Made by a program: the position numbers and the translations under genes. A stretch of DNA of 27,908 bases from contig JANYCP010000185.1 in NCBI GenBank assembly GCA_025360265.1, forward strand, positions 1-27,908, in the 5' to 3' direction. Below are positions 15,983 to 24,467 of the stretch, piece by piece. Under the pieces are notes generated by a model, which did not search any database, was not told where the DNA came from, and saw nothing but the letters and a program-made list of their open reading frames with translations. This stretch comes from Gemmatimonadota bacterium. GTDB lineage: Bacteria > Gemmatimonadota > Gemmatimonadetes > Gemmatimonadales > GWC2-71-9. Positions within the stretch are counted from its first letter, which is position 1; the number at the start of each line of letters is the position of its first letter.

Positions 15983-16041
15983 GCTGGTCGCATCAACTCC
16001 GATAGTACGACTCCGTAGTTACCCGCCCGTATTGCTCCCAA

Positions 16042-16070
16042 TTGTCCGCCATCCACAGAATCCCTATGGT
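16042..16070 (+). promoter_or_regulatory. Possible sigma-70 promoter for the TonB-dependent receptor
   Basis: TTGTCC at 16042-16047 and TATGGT at 16065-16070 are separated by exactly 17 bp and lie about 40 bp before the receptor ATG, which has AGGGGA as ribosome site. This is a by-eye match in a 126-bp gap in which I saw nothing else recognisable. Confidence 0.3.
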
Positions 16071-16108
16071 GTGCGACGCAGGAATACCTTCTCACCATCA
16101 GGGGATCC

Positions 16109-17971
16109 ATGCACGCAGTTCGTCGTCTGTCCACCTTCCTGGCCATCCTCATCTGCGTTCCGACAATTGTCCGAGCGCAGGACACCACCCGAATTCGCGC
16201 TCTCGATACCCTCACCGTGACGGCGGAACGGCGCCCAACGACGACCACCGCGACTCCAGCAACTGTCCGGATCATCACGTCCGACATGTGGCGCGCCCGT
16301 GGGACCGGTGATCTCGCGACCGTACTTCGTGATGTACCGGGGCTGCAACTCGACCCGGTGGTCGGTTCAGGCATCGGGATCTCGATTCAGGGGCTCGGAT
16401 CCGACCGTGTGCAGTTCCTCATCGATGGCGCCCCGGTCGTCGGCCGGCTCAACAATCAGCTCGACATCACCCGATTCGATCTGTCACAGTTCGATCGCAT
16501 CGAGATCGTCGAAGGACCCCAGTCGACGCTGTACGGTTCGACCGCCATCGGCGGGGTAATCAACCTGATCACCCGGGCTCCTGACGGACAGCATGCAGAA
16601 TTCACCGCTCGAGGCGGAAGCCTGGGACAGCTGGACATCGACGGCCGGATCAGCGCACGGACCGGGGTGACGGGATTTGCGGTCACCGGTGGACACCGCC
16701 ACATCGATCTCGCGCCGGGACACGCGCTCGGAATCGGCGGACTGGCCGATCGGTGGAGCGTTGGTGCAAACATGTTGACGCCGGTTGCCGGCGCCCTTCT
16801 CGATCTTCGCGCATCGCACACTCAGGAAAATCAGCAGTATCCCGCGTCGTTTGGCCCAGGGTTCGATTTCGCCAACGACGCGCGCACTCGCCAGACCGAC
16901 GCGCTTGCCGCCCTCCGGATCGGCGCCGACGTAATGGAGATTCGCGCCCACGCGAGCGTGTTCGAGCACACTATTGACGAAACGTTCGTTGAGGCGGGCG
17001 CGACGTCCAGCCAGCCGCAATCTCAACGTCTGGCCGACTTGGAGATCATTCGTCGCGGCACACTCGGCGGCGGGCGCTGGGTCGCCGGGCTGCGCGGCGA
17101 GCACGAGTGGATCACCACGACACGACTTGCCGATCCGACGGAAAGTGCCAACACCGGCGCGGCCTATGGTTCGGGTGAATGGGATCTGTCGCGATCGCTG
17201 TCGCTCTCGACTGGCGCGCGGGTCACAGCGGCTCAACGCTGGGGGAATGACTTCTCGCCACGACTCGGCCTCGTCTGGCATCGTGGCATCGGGTACGCGA
17301 AGGTCGCGGTATCTCACGGGTTCCGCGCGCCGTCGTTCACCGAACAGTTTTCTCAATTCACCAATGCCGAAGCATTCTATGCGGTCACCGGAAATCCCGA
17401 CCTGAAGCCGGAAACGTCGTGGAATCTTTCCGGTGAGGTCGGCGCGCGAGCGGGGGCCGGCGAAGTGTACGTCCGGGGCTACGGCAACCGTCTGCGTGAT
17501 TTCATTGAGGCGAATTACACCGGGCAGCAGGGACAGATGGCCCAATTCACCTACCAGAATGTCGTGAAGGCACACACCGCTGGTGGAGAGATCGCCGGAC
17601 GCTACACCGCCGGCGTCGCGACATTGTCCGGCTCATACGCATACCTGGATGCGCGGGACGAAACGAATGATCAAACGCTGCTCGGTCGTGCGAAGCACAC
17701 GGTCCGCGGCGCTGTCTCGATCGGACAGCACAACTGGTCGATCACCGGCGAAGCGGTGCGCAATTCAGCGATGCCGATCAGCCAGAACATGCAGACGCAA
17801 GTGCTGATCTATCAAGGCCCGGCCGCCAGGGTAAACCTCCGGGCGGCGGCGGACTTCCGTCGCATCTGGCAATTGAACGGCGGCGTGGATAACGTTGGCA
17901 ACGTCGTTCCCGAGAACGCGATCGCCGGGTTCGGACGGCGCTGGTTCGCAAGTGTGACGTGGCGGCGCTGA
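16109..17971 (+). CDS. TonB-dependent outer-membrane receptor (BtuB/CirA-like)
   Basis: This 620-residue outer-membrane transporter imports a scarce ligand using energy from TonB-ExbBD. A signal peptide ends near VRA-QD (residue 23), a TonB box DTLTVTAER occupies 33-41, and the plug domain (VLRDVPGLQLD, GSDRVQFLIDGAPV, DRIEIVEGPQSTLYGSTAIGGVINLIT) runs to about 155. A 22-strand barrel follows, including the conserved VSHGFRAPSFTEQF and GNPDLKPETSWNLSGEVG blocks, and it ends in an aromatic-rich C-terminus (RRWFASVTWRR). Plug features resemble BtuB, but ligand (cobalamin, iron-siderophore, sugar) cannot be fixed; no cobalamin riboswitch is visible upstream. Ten bp separate its stop from the convergent M61 peptidase gene. 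Confidence 0.9.
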   Translation: MHAVRRLSTFLAILICVPTIVRAQDTTRIRALDTLTVTAERRPTTTTATPATVRIITSDMWRARGTGDLATVLRDVPGLQLDPVVGSGIGISIQGLGSDRVQFLIDGAPVVGRLNNQLDITRFDLSQFDRIEIVEGPQSTLYGSTAIGGVINLITRAPDGQHAEFTARGGSLGQLDIDGRISARTGVTGFAVTGGHRHIDLAPGHALGIGGLADRWSVGANMLTPVAGALLDLRASHTQENQQYPASFGPGFDFANDARTRQTDALAALRIGADVMEIRAHASVFEHTIDETFVEAGATSSQPQSQRLADLEIIRRGTLGGGRWVAGLRGEHEWITTTRLADPTESANTGAAYGSGEWDLSRSLSLSTGARVTAAQRWGNDFSPRLGLVWHRGIGYAKVAVSHGFRAPSFTEQFSQFTNAEAFYAVTGNPDLKPETSWNLSGEVGARAGAGEVYVRGYGNRLRDFIEANYTGQQGQMAQFTYQNVVKAHTAGGEIAGRYTAGVATLSGSYAYLDARDETNDQTLLGRAKHTVRGAVSIGQHNWSITGEAVRNSAMPISQNMQTQVLIYQGPAARVNLRAAADFRRIWQLNGGVDNVGNVVPENAIAGFGRRWFASVTWRR

Positions 17972-17981
17972 CCCTTTCCCG

Positions 17982-19529
17982 CTAACTGACCAACTTCCCG
18001 CGTTTGCCCAGCCACGCCGTCCGGAGCTTCAGCTGCTCCTGCGTCGGATTGGGATCAACCTCGAACCGCAGCGGCTTGCCCTTCTCATCTTCAATCAGCG
18101 TGATCCCCAGCTTGGCGTAGTACTCCTTGATCGGAAGATGCTGTGCATCGCGGATGTAGCTGTTGATGAACTCGCCGATCGCCGGTTCGGTGCGCGCGAT
18201 GATGATGCTGATCAGCGAGTCATCGCGAAACGCCCGTTTCTTGCCGAACTGCTTCGACAGGTCCTGAATCAGGTCGCGGAGTCCGCGTTCGCCGTGCGAG
18301 AGCTCGAGCAACTTGATATCGAGCAAGCCGGCGACGAGCGCGCCGCGCTGGTAAATGTTGGGATACTGCTTCTGGCCGGAATCACTGTACGATGTGAGCG
18401 ACAGCTTGGTGAGTGACCATGTCGTGTCATACCCCGCGCGATCGGTATTCATCTTCTGGACCAGCATCGCGAGATACTCCGTGGCGGGCTTCAGCCCAGA
18501 CTCCAGCTGCATCTTGTGCGCCGCCCATTCAGTGGACCCTTCATACAACCAGAGATGCCGCGACGGCACCGGCGTTTCGAAATTGAAATGTTCGACGATT
18601 TCTGAATGCAGATTCAGCGGTGTCACCACGTGGAAGAACTCGTGCGCGGCGATGTCCGTGATCTGCTTGCCGTACTGAGGCGTGTAGGGTCGTTCCGGCA
18701 GCGAATACTCCGAGCCGTACGAATGCTCCCAGGCCCCCTGACCACGCGCCTCGAAGTAGTAGAGGAACATGTAGTGGTCGACCGGTAACTTTCCGAGAAA
18801 CTCGCCGGCAGCACTCAGCATGTCTCGCATCGCATCGCGTAGCTGGTCGGCGTTGATCTGGTCGTGAGCGGAATAGACGGCAATGTCCACCGGCACGCCG
18901 GTGACATTGAGCCGCGAAAAGGTCAGGCGTCCGGCGAGGATTGGTGAGTCGACCAGTTGATCGTAGTCGTCAGCCAGGTAGCGTCCGCCGGACTTCTTCA
19001 GCGATGTCGCCACCTTCCAGTCAGTCGGCGCGAGAAGCTGCACCGAGATCGGTGTCGACTGCATCCCCTTTGGCATGCCGAATACCGCCTGGCCATTGAG
19101 CAGCGAATGGTCTTCGCTCAACGAACTCCCGCACATGAGGTAGACCTGGTTCTCCGTCACCGTGGTGGTCCACGTTGGCGCCATGGTGTAGCGAATCTCG
19201 CGCACCCGAGTCGGCGCACTGAGACGCCACTGATTGGTGGCGACGCGTGCCGTCGAAATTTCCTTCCCGCCAGCATCATAGGCGTGGAACGACCTTACAA
19301 AGCGACCAATGTCCATGATCTGGTATGTGCCGGGCGCCGTCGCGGCGAACTGGAAGATCGCGTTCGCGGCGGTGAGCCGATCAACCCGAAGCGACACCTT
19401 GAAGAGCGTGTCGGCGCGGTCCTTGAGATTGACAGTGTAGCGAAGCGGCGCCGGAGCGGCGCCGTGTGCCGCGGTCGCGATGCACAGGACCGGAATCGTT
19501 GCGCGGAGGAGTGAGCGAATGTTGGTCAT
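17982..19529 (-). CDS. M61-family (glycyl aminopeptidase-like) metallopeptidase, exported
   Basis: This 515-residue zinc peptidase resembles the M61 family, whose members prefer N-terminal glycine or alanine. A signal peptide covers about residues 1-24 (MTNIRSLLRA...AHGA), an N-terminal beta domain follows, and the catalytic part has HEFFH at 296-300 with the third zinc ligand Glu330 in WLYEGSTEW. The GQGAWEHSYGSEYSLP block ahead of the zinc site is also typical. The PDZ domain found at the C-terminus of many M61 proteins is not apparent; the protein ends about 185 residues after Glu330. The ATG at 19529 is chosen because it starts the signal peptide; the longer open frame upstream has no family similarity. 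Confidence 0.85.
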   Translation of the reverse strand: MTNIRSLLRATIPVLCIATAAHGAAPAPLRYTVNLKDRADTLFKVSLRVDRLTAANAIFQFAATAPGTYQIMDIGRFVRSFHAYDAGGKEISTARVATNQWRLSAPTRVREIRYTMAPTWTTTVTENQVYLMCGSSLSEDHSLLNGQAVFGMPKGMQSTPISVQLLAPTDWKVATSLKKSGGRYLADDYDQLVDSPILAGRLTFSRLNVTGVPVDIAVYSAHDQINADQLRDAMRDMLSAAGEFLGKLPVDHYMFLYYFEARGQGAWEHSYGSEYSLPERPYTPQYGKQITDIAAHEFFHVVTPLNLHSEIVEHFNFETPVPSRHLWLYEGSTEWAAHKMQLESGLKPATEYLAMLVQKMNTDRAGYDTTWSLTKLSLTSYSDSGQKQYPNIYQRGALVAGLLDIKLLELSHGERGLRDLIQDLSKQFGKKRAFRDDSLISIIIARTEPAIGEFINSYIRDAQHLPIKEYYAKLGITLIEDEKGKPLRFEVDPNPTQEQLKLRTAWLGKRGKLVS

Positions 19530-19572
19530 GGGACAACCTACGGCGGGACGCTTCGTTGGGATTCGGCCCGTG

Positions 19573-19600
19573 GGGGCGCGACATGTCGCGCGCCTACTTA
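19573..19600. terminator. Long palindrome downstream of infA, REP-like or terminator
   Basis: GCGCGACATGTCGCGC at 19576-19591 is a perfect 16-bp palindrome. The neighbouring bases extend pairing outward with shifted register (GTGGG... at 19570-19575 against ...CCTAC at 19593-19597). It begins 3 bp after the infA stop on the minus strand and precedes the M61 gene. It could terminate infA transcripts; its form also recalls dispersed palindromic elements of intergenic DNA. Confidence 0.6.
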
Positions 19601-19812
19601 TGCCGGTATACCACTCGCCCACGCGTCAAATCATACGGCGAGAGCACGACGCTGACGCGATCGCCTTCAAGCACGCGAATCTTGAACTTCGACATCTTCC
19701 CAGCGGCATACGCGAGGATGGTGTGACCGTTGTCCAGAAGCACCCGGTAGTTGCGGTCCGGGAGCACTTCCTGGACGACGCCCTCCATTTCAATGCCTTC
19801 TTCCTTCGCCAT
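19594..19812 (-). CDS. infA: Translation initiation factor IF-1
   Basis: This 72-residue OB-fold protein binds the ribosomal A site during initiation. The sequence matches bacterial IF-1 end to end: MAKEEGIEMEGVV at the start, LDNGHTILAYAAGKMSKFKIRVL in the centre (usually NGH...HISGKMRKNYIRIL) and the closing GDRVSVVLSPYDLTRGRVVYRHK. GGAG stands 6 bp upstream of the ATG. It lies apart from any ribosomal protein operon, between an M3 and an M61 peptidase gene, with a palindrome directly after its stop. The 53-bp gap upstream shows no clear promoter, so it may be transcribed from the M3 side. Confidence 0.97.
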   Translation of the reverse strand: MAKEEGIEMEGVVQEVLPDRNYRVLLDNGHTILAYAAGKMSKFKIRVLEGDRVSVVLSPYDLTRGRVVYRHK

Positions 19813-19865
19813 TCAAACTCCGCTTACGAGATGCTTACCACCCAGCGGGCAGCAATCTGCCGTCC

Positions 19866-21581
19866 CTACGCTGCCTTCGCTAGTGCCACCCGCAACTCCG
19901 CCATCTCCGCCTCGACCATGGCGACCAACTCGCCGATCAACCCGGCGTCGAACGACATCTCGACGCCGGCCTCCTGGTAAAGCTCCGGCAGTGGTCGAGT
20001 CGCCCCGAGGGCGAGGAACCTGCGGTATGCCGCCACGGCCTTGGCCTGGTCGTGCCGTGCGTTGCGCCAGACCTGCAACGCGCCGATCTGGGCGATACCA
20101 TACTCGATGTAGTAGAACGGATACAGGAAGATGTGCAGCTGCCGGTACCAGCGCGCTTTCCGCTCCGCGTCCAGATCGCTCCAGTCCACGCCCGGTTCGA
20201 AGCGCTGCCGGAGCGCGAGCCAGGCATGATCGCGCGCCGCGGCATCGCTGCCAGCCTCGTTCGTGTAGATCCACCCCTGGAACGCATCCACTGACGCAAT
20301 GTGCGCCAGGGAGAGGAGTGCGTCTTCGAGGTGCTCGAGCCGGGTGGAGAGTGCATCGGCCTCGCTGTAATACCCGGTCGGCTTGGCCAGATACGGTGAC
20401 GCCAGCAACTCCATCGACATCGACGCCAGCTCGGCCGACTCGGCCCCAGGGTGCCGCTGCCAGATAAAGGGACGCGCATGCGACGCAAACGCATGGAAGC
20501 AATGCCCGGCTTCGTGGAGCAGCGTCGTCACGTCTTCGGCAACGCCTGCGGCGTTCATGAACACGAATGGCCTGCCACGCGCGTGCAGCGTATCACAGTA
20601 CCCGCCTGGAGCCTTGCCCGGGCGAGATTCAAGATCGAGCAATCCTTCCGAAATCATCGTGCGAAACTGTCCGCCGAGATCCGGACTCACCGCCGAAAAG
20701 ATGCGCGCTGCGGTTTCCTGAAATTCGTTGACATTACGATACGGCACTGGTGACGTCGCGCGCCATGCATCAATCGCCAGATCCCACGGCCGGAGCCTGG
20801 TCAATCCCAGCCGGGAGCGGCGGTGCTCCAAAGCACGAACGATCGCCGGCACGACCGTGCGCTCGATCGCGTCCTGAAGGCGTTCACAGTCTGCTGGCGC
20901 ATAGTCAAAGCGACACTTCGCCGCAAACACATACTCGCGATAGTCGGCAAAGCCGGCATTGCGTGAAATGGTTTGCCGCAGCGCCACCATCCGATCGAAC
21001 AACGTCGCGAGTTCGTTGCGTGCAGCAACGTAGGGCAAGTTTCCCGCACGCCACGCCGCCTCGCGCACGGCGCGATCCGCACTCTTCAGGAACGGCTGCA
21101 ACTGGGGCAACGGCACTCGCTCGCCGCCCCATTCCGCCGTCATCGACCCAGTGATCTGCTGATACTGCGCGGCCAGTCCTTCGGCTTCGGAGACCAGCGG
21201 GACGTTTGCCTCGCGGAAGATCTCGATCGCCGTCCGAAAACGGCGCAGTGATGTCTGCAGGTCCACATGCCCCGGCGCGAACGCCACGAACTTCTTCGCG
21301 AGCGCCACCTCGGCCTCTTCGAGGTTCGGCAACACTTCCATTGAGAAGCGCAGGTGCGCAGCCTTCTTCGTCTCGCTGGCCGTGTCGCTGGTGTAGGCGA
21401 TCATCGCGAGCGATGCCGCTTCGGTGACCAGCTCGTCCAACCGCGACCAGCGACCGAGCCAGGCGTCGAACGTTGTTGGTCCGACCGGCATCGCCTCGAG
21501 CTCCCGATAGTACGGCAGCAGCGACTCCCACGTCGCGTCTGCGAAGCCTGCGCTGGTTTCCGGCAATGAATTCATGAGCAT
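19866..21581 (-). CDS. M3-family zinc oligoendopeptidase (PepF-like)
   Basis: This 571-residue cytoplasmic metallopeptidase is expected to cut short peptides. The zinc motif HEAGH is at 356-360 in TTLLHEAGHCFHAF, the third ligand is Glu384 or its neighbour in ESAELASMSMELL, and RPFVFMNAAG upstream is the substrate-side strand typical of M3B enzymes. The C-terminal YPFYYIEYGIAQIGALQVWR block is characteristic of the family. No signal peptide was seen. Start choice is uncertain: ATG at 21581 and ATG at 21575 are both in frame and neither has a good ribosome site. It follows the MFS transporter gene by 25 bp and is the last gene of the transporter operon. Confidence 0.9.
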   Translation of the reverse strand: MLMNSLPETSAGFADATWESLLPYYRELEAMPVGPTTFDAWLGRWSRLDELVTEAASLAMIAYTSDTASETKKAAHLRFSMEVLPNLEEAEVALAKKFVAFAPGHVDLQTSLRRFRTAIEIFREANVPLVSEAEGLAAQYQQITGSMTAEWGGERVPLPQLQPFLKSADRAVREAAWRAGNLPYVAARNELATLFDRMVALRQTISRNAGFADYREYVFAAKCRFDYAPADCERLQDAIERTVVPAIVRALEHRRSRLGLTRLRPWDLAIDAWRATSPVPYRNVNEFQETAARIFSAVSPDLGGQFRTMISEGLLDLESRPGKAPGGYCDTLHARGRPFVFMNAAGVAEDVTTLLHEAGHCFHAFASHARPFIWQRHPGAESAELASMSMELLASPYLAKPTGYYSEADALSTRLEHLEDALLSLAHIASVDAFQGWIYTNEAGSDAAARDHAWLALRQRFEPGVDWSDLDAERKARWYRQLHIFLYPFYYIEYGIAQIGALQVWRNARHDQAKAVAAYRRFLALGATRPLPELYQEAGVEMSFDAGLIGELVAMVEAEMAELRVALAKAA

Positions 21582-21606
21582 CACGGTATGATAACGACGA
21601 GACACA

Positions 21607-22827
21607 TCAGGCAGCGACCGGCGGTGTGCTCGGCGCCGCATGCACGTGCCGGAATGTGGCATAGCTTACCAGCAGCACGATGCAGCCACCCCAGATGAAT
21701 GGTGCGTTGACGCCGACACGTTGGAACATCATCGTCCCGACCAGCGGTGCGATGACGCGCGCAATTCCCGCGAACGTCTGCGCAACACCCATCATCGTGC
21801 CGAGCTCGGCAGGTTCGACAGCGTGGGACAGGAGTGAAGTGACCGACGGGAACATTAATGCCGTCCCGATCGGCACCAGCGGAATGACGACGATCATGAA
21901 CCAGATCGACGGCACCACGGCATAGAGCAGCATGCCGACGGCGAGCAGAATCGTGCCAAGTCGTAGTGCGCCAACCTCACCGATCCGGTCAACCGTCGGT
22001 CCGAGGAAGAGCGAGCGCATGAAAAATGACAACAGTCCGTAATACACGAAGTAGTAACCGATCGACTTCTTGTCCACGCCGAAGCGCTCGCCGAGCCAGA
22101 GGGCCAGGATCGTGGTGAGCAGTGAAAACGCCAGCATCCCCACGCCGTAAATCCAGATCAACCTCTCCGCTTGGCCGCCCGGGTTGGCCAGCACCTTGAA
22201 GGCCGCGTGCCAGACCGGTTTACGCTTGACCGTGGGGCCGTCCTTCACCCCGGCCCGCGATTCCGGCAGCCATTTCCATGCGGCGATGACGTTCAGGAAG
22301 CACAAACCAGCAGCGAAAAATCCTGGTGCGGCGCGACTCAGCTGCGTGGCCAGCGAGCCGATAGCCGGGCCGATCGAGATGCCCGCGTTGGTGGCCGCCG
22401 AGAGCCACCCGAGCGCGCGCGCCCGATCCTTCCGCTCCACCGTGTCAGATATGTACGCCTGCGCGACTCCCGTGGTGCCGCCGCCAGCTCCTTGCACGAT
22501 GCGCGACAGGAAGAGGAGCCAGAGCGACGTGGCGAGGCCGAACACGAGAAATGCCAGCGCCGATGCAAGCAGGCCGATCATCAACGCGGGACGGCGACCA
22601 TAACGATCGGAGACACGCCCCCAGATTGGTGCCGCAATCAATTGCGCAATTGAGAACGAGGCGATGAGCCGGCCTACTGCTTCCGGTGTCGCGTGCAAAT
22701 CCTTGGCGTAGAATGGCAGGATCGGCAACACCATTGCAAAGCCCATCATGTCAACAAAATTCAGCCCGAGCAGCACACTCAATTGGCGGAACTGCGCGTT
22801 CTTTGTGGGCGCTACCGCTGCCGTCAT
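21607..22827 (-). CDS. MFS transporter, TetA-like drug/metabolite exporter
   Basis: This 406-residue protein of about 12 membrane helices is a proton-driven exporter of the DHA1 type. The loop 2-3 signature GRVSDRYGRRP is at residues 70-80, and helix 1 carries FVDMMGFAMVLPILPFY, which resembles TetA and related multidrug pumps. VQGAGGGTTGVAQAYISD matches the helix-5 antiporter motif region. Its ATG overlaps the permease stop by 4 bp (ATGA), so it is translated with an import system, which is uncommon. A role in exporting a chelator or in clearing a by-product of the imported compound is inference only; the substrate cannot be read. Confidence 0.9.
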   Translation of the reverse strand: MTAAVAPTKNAQFRQLSVLLGLNFVDMMGFAMVLPILPFYAKDLHATPEAVGRLIASFSIAQLIAAPIWGRVSDRYGRRPALMIGLLASALAFLVFGLATSLWLLFLSRIVQGAGGGTTGVAQAYISDTVERKDRARALGWLSAATNAGISIGPAIGSLATQLSRAAPGFFAAGLCFLNVIAAWKWLPESRAGVKDGPTVKRKPVWHAAFKVLANPGGQAERLIWIYGVGMLAFSLLTTILALWLGERFGVDKKSIGYYFVYYGLLSFFMRSLFLGPTVDRIGEVGALRLGTILLAVGMLLYAVVPSIWFMIVVIPLVPIGTALMFPSVTSLLSHAVEPAELGTMMGVAQTFAGIARVIAPLVGTMMFQRVGVNAPFIWGGCIVLLVSYATFRHVHAAPSTPPVAA

Positions 22828-24467
22828 GCCGGGCTCCGACCGCGCTCGGCCAGGAGGAATGCGCCGCTGCTGATCACCGTCAACACCACACCATATGCTG
22901 CGGCGACGCCGAGATCGCCCTGACGAATCGCACCGAGTATCTCCAGTGAAACGGGACGGGTATCATAGGTGTACAAAATGATCGAGGTCATGAAGTCCCC
23001 CAATCCGGTCACGAACGCGAGTGCAACGGCCCCAGCAAGCACTGGTGCAAGCAGCGGCAACGTAACCGTGGAGAACGAGCGCCACGTCCCCGCGCCGAGC
23101 GACGCCGCCGCTTCGTCAAGCGCCGGGTCCTGGCCCCGGATCGCCGCGACGACCGGCCGACCAATCACCGGCAGCGACCGAATCAGGTATGCCAGCGGCA
23201 GGAGCCAAAGGGTTCCGATCAGCACAAATCGCCCGCTCTCTGGTTGTGAAACCGAAAACATCGTCGCCAGGGCGATCGCGTACACCGTCCCCGGAACAGC
23301 CCAAGGTAGCCCAAGCCCGCCCTCAAGCCAGCGCGACATCGCGCGGCGGGGGTCCCGGGCGGCGACCGCAACCGCCAGGGCCACAACCGCCGCAACCGCC
23401 GCCGCGAGTGCGGCCATCCACAATGAAGTCGCAAATGGGCGCCAACGCACCGGGTCAGTGATCAGAGTCAGGTAATTCCCGATCGTCCACGCCGTTGGCA
23501 GTGCCGTCGTGTTCCAGGCCCCCTTCCGCACGACCGACACGACCAGGAGCGCCACATGCGGCAGGAGCAGCCACCCGGTCACTGCCCAGGCACAGAGTCC
23601 AACAACGAAACGTGACCTGCGCGTTCCGGTACGGCGCGGCGCTGGAGCGATCCCCTTCCCCGCGCCCCGCGTTCCAACACCGCCAATTCGCGATGCAAGC
23701 ACCAACGTGATCAGCGACAGCGTGACGAGCGCGAGGGTCTCGACCATCGCGATGGACCGATCGCCGTTGAGCCGCGTACTCACGATTTGCGTTGGCAACA
23801 CCCGAAACCCGCCGCCGAAAACATACGGCGCCGAAAATGACGCCAGTGACGAAAGCGCGGTCAGCAGCGCCCCATTGGCAATGGCGGGCCGCAGCAACGG
23901 TAGCACGATCGTTCGCAATACACGCCATCGCCCGCCGCCGAGAGCAGTCGCCGCCTCGATGAGCGATGGGTCGAACGTCGCGAGCGCGCCACGCACGAGC
24001 AGATAGCTGTAGACGTACATCGTCGTCGCATGAATGAGCACGACTGCGCCGACGCCATCGAACCGCCACGGCGGCGTCTCGGCCCCAGTGATTGCCATCA
24101 CGACTCGCGCGATGGCACCGCTTTCACCATACAGGAACAGAAACGCCACGACGCCGACCAGTGGCGGCAGCACCGCTGGCAACGCAAGGAGCGCCGAGAC
24201 CACACGACGCCCGGGGAAATCGGTGAGCCTGGTCAGCAGCGCGAGGGATACGCCGATCAGACCGCCGAGCACGACGCTCGCGAGCGCGAGTCCGGCCGAA
24301 TTGAGTGCCGCGCGCCACTCATTGGGTTCCACGACAAACGCGCGGATCGCGGCGAGTGTCCAGAGGCCGTTGCTGCGCACCGCATCAACCCCAACCAACA
24401 CCATCGGTTCCGCGACGAGCCAAACGAGGAGCAATAGGAGGAGCGGGGCGGCGAGGCGACGGGTCAT
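22824..24467 (-). CDS. ABC transporter double permease, ferric-iron (FbpB/ThiP) type
   Basis: This 547-residue inner-membrane permease is a fusion of two six-helix halves, the arrangement of FbpB, SfuB and ThiP. Each half carries an EAA loop that docks the ATPase: EAATALGGGRWRVLRTIVLP in the first and DEAAASLGAGTWRSFSTVTLP in the second. Helices are visible throughout, with a leucine-rich N-terminal one at about 4-20. The ATG at 24467 overlaps the ATPase stop (ATGA) and gives the expected basic start MTRRL; the open frame extends upstream only through heptamer array E. It works with the ATPase and the lipoprotein encoded just before. Iron is the likely cargo by similarity, with thiamine or phosphonates possible. 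Confidence 0.9.
   Translation of the reverse strand: MTRRLAAPLLLLLLVWLVAEPMVLVGVDAVRSNGLWTLAAIRAFVVEPNEWRAALNSAGLALASVVLGGLIGVSLALLTRLTDFPGRRVVSALLALPAVLPPLVGVVAFLFLYGESGAIARVVMAITGAETPPWRFDGVGAVVLIHATTMYVYSYLLVRGALATFDPSLIEAATALGGGRWRVLRTIVLPLLRPAIANGALLTALSSLASFSAPYVFGGGFRVLPTQIVSTRLNGDRSIAMVETLALVTLSLITLVLASRIGGVGTRGAGKGIAPAPRRTGTRRSRFVVGLCAWAVTGWLLLPHVALLVVSVVRKGAWNTTALPTAWTIGNYLTLITDPVRWRPFATSLWMAALAAAVAAVVALAVAVAARDPRRAMSRWLEGGLGLPWAVPGTVYAIALATMFSVSQPESGRFVLIGTLWLLPLAYLIRSLPVIGRPVVAAIRGQDPALDEAAASLGAGTWRSFSTVTLPLLAPVLAGAVALAFVTGLGDFMTSIILYTYDTRPVSLEILGAIRQGDLGVAAAYGVVLTVISSGAFLLAERGRSPA

Noticed and set aside
15983..16108. Cobalamin riboswitch ahead of the BtuB-like receptor
   Set aside because: The gap is only 126 bp and no conserved B12-box-like segment was seen.
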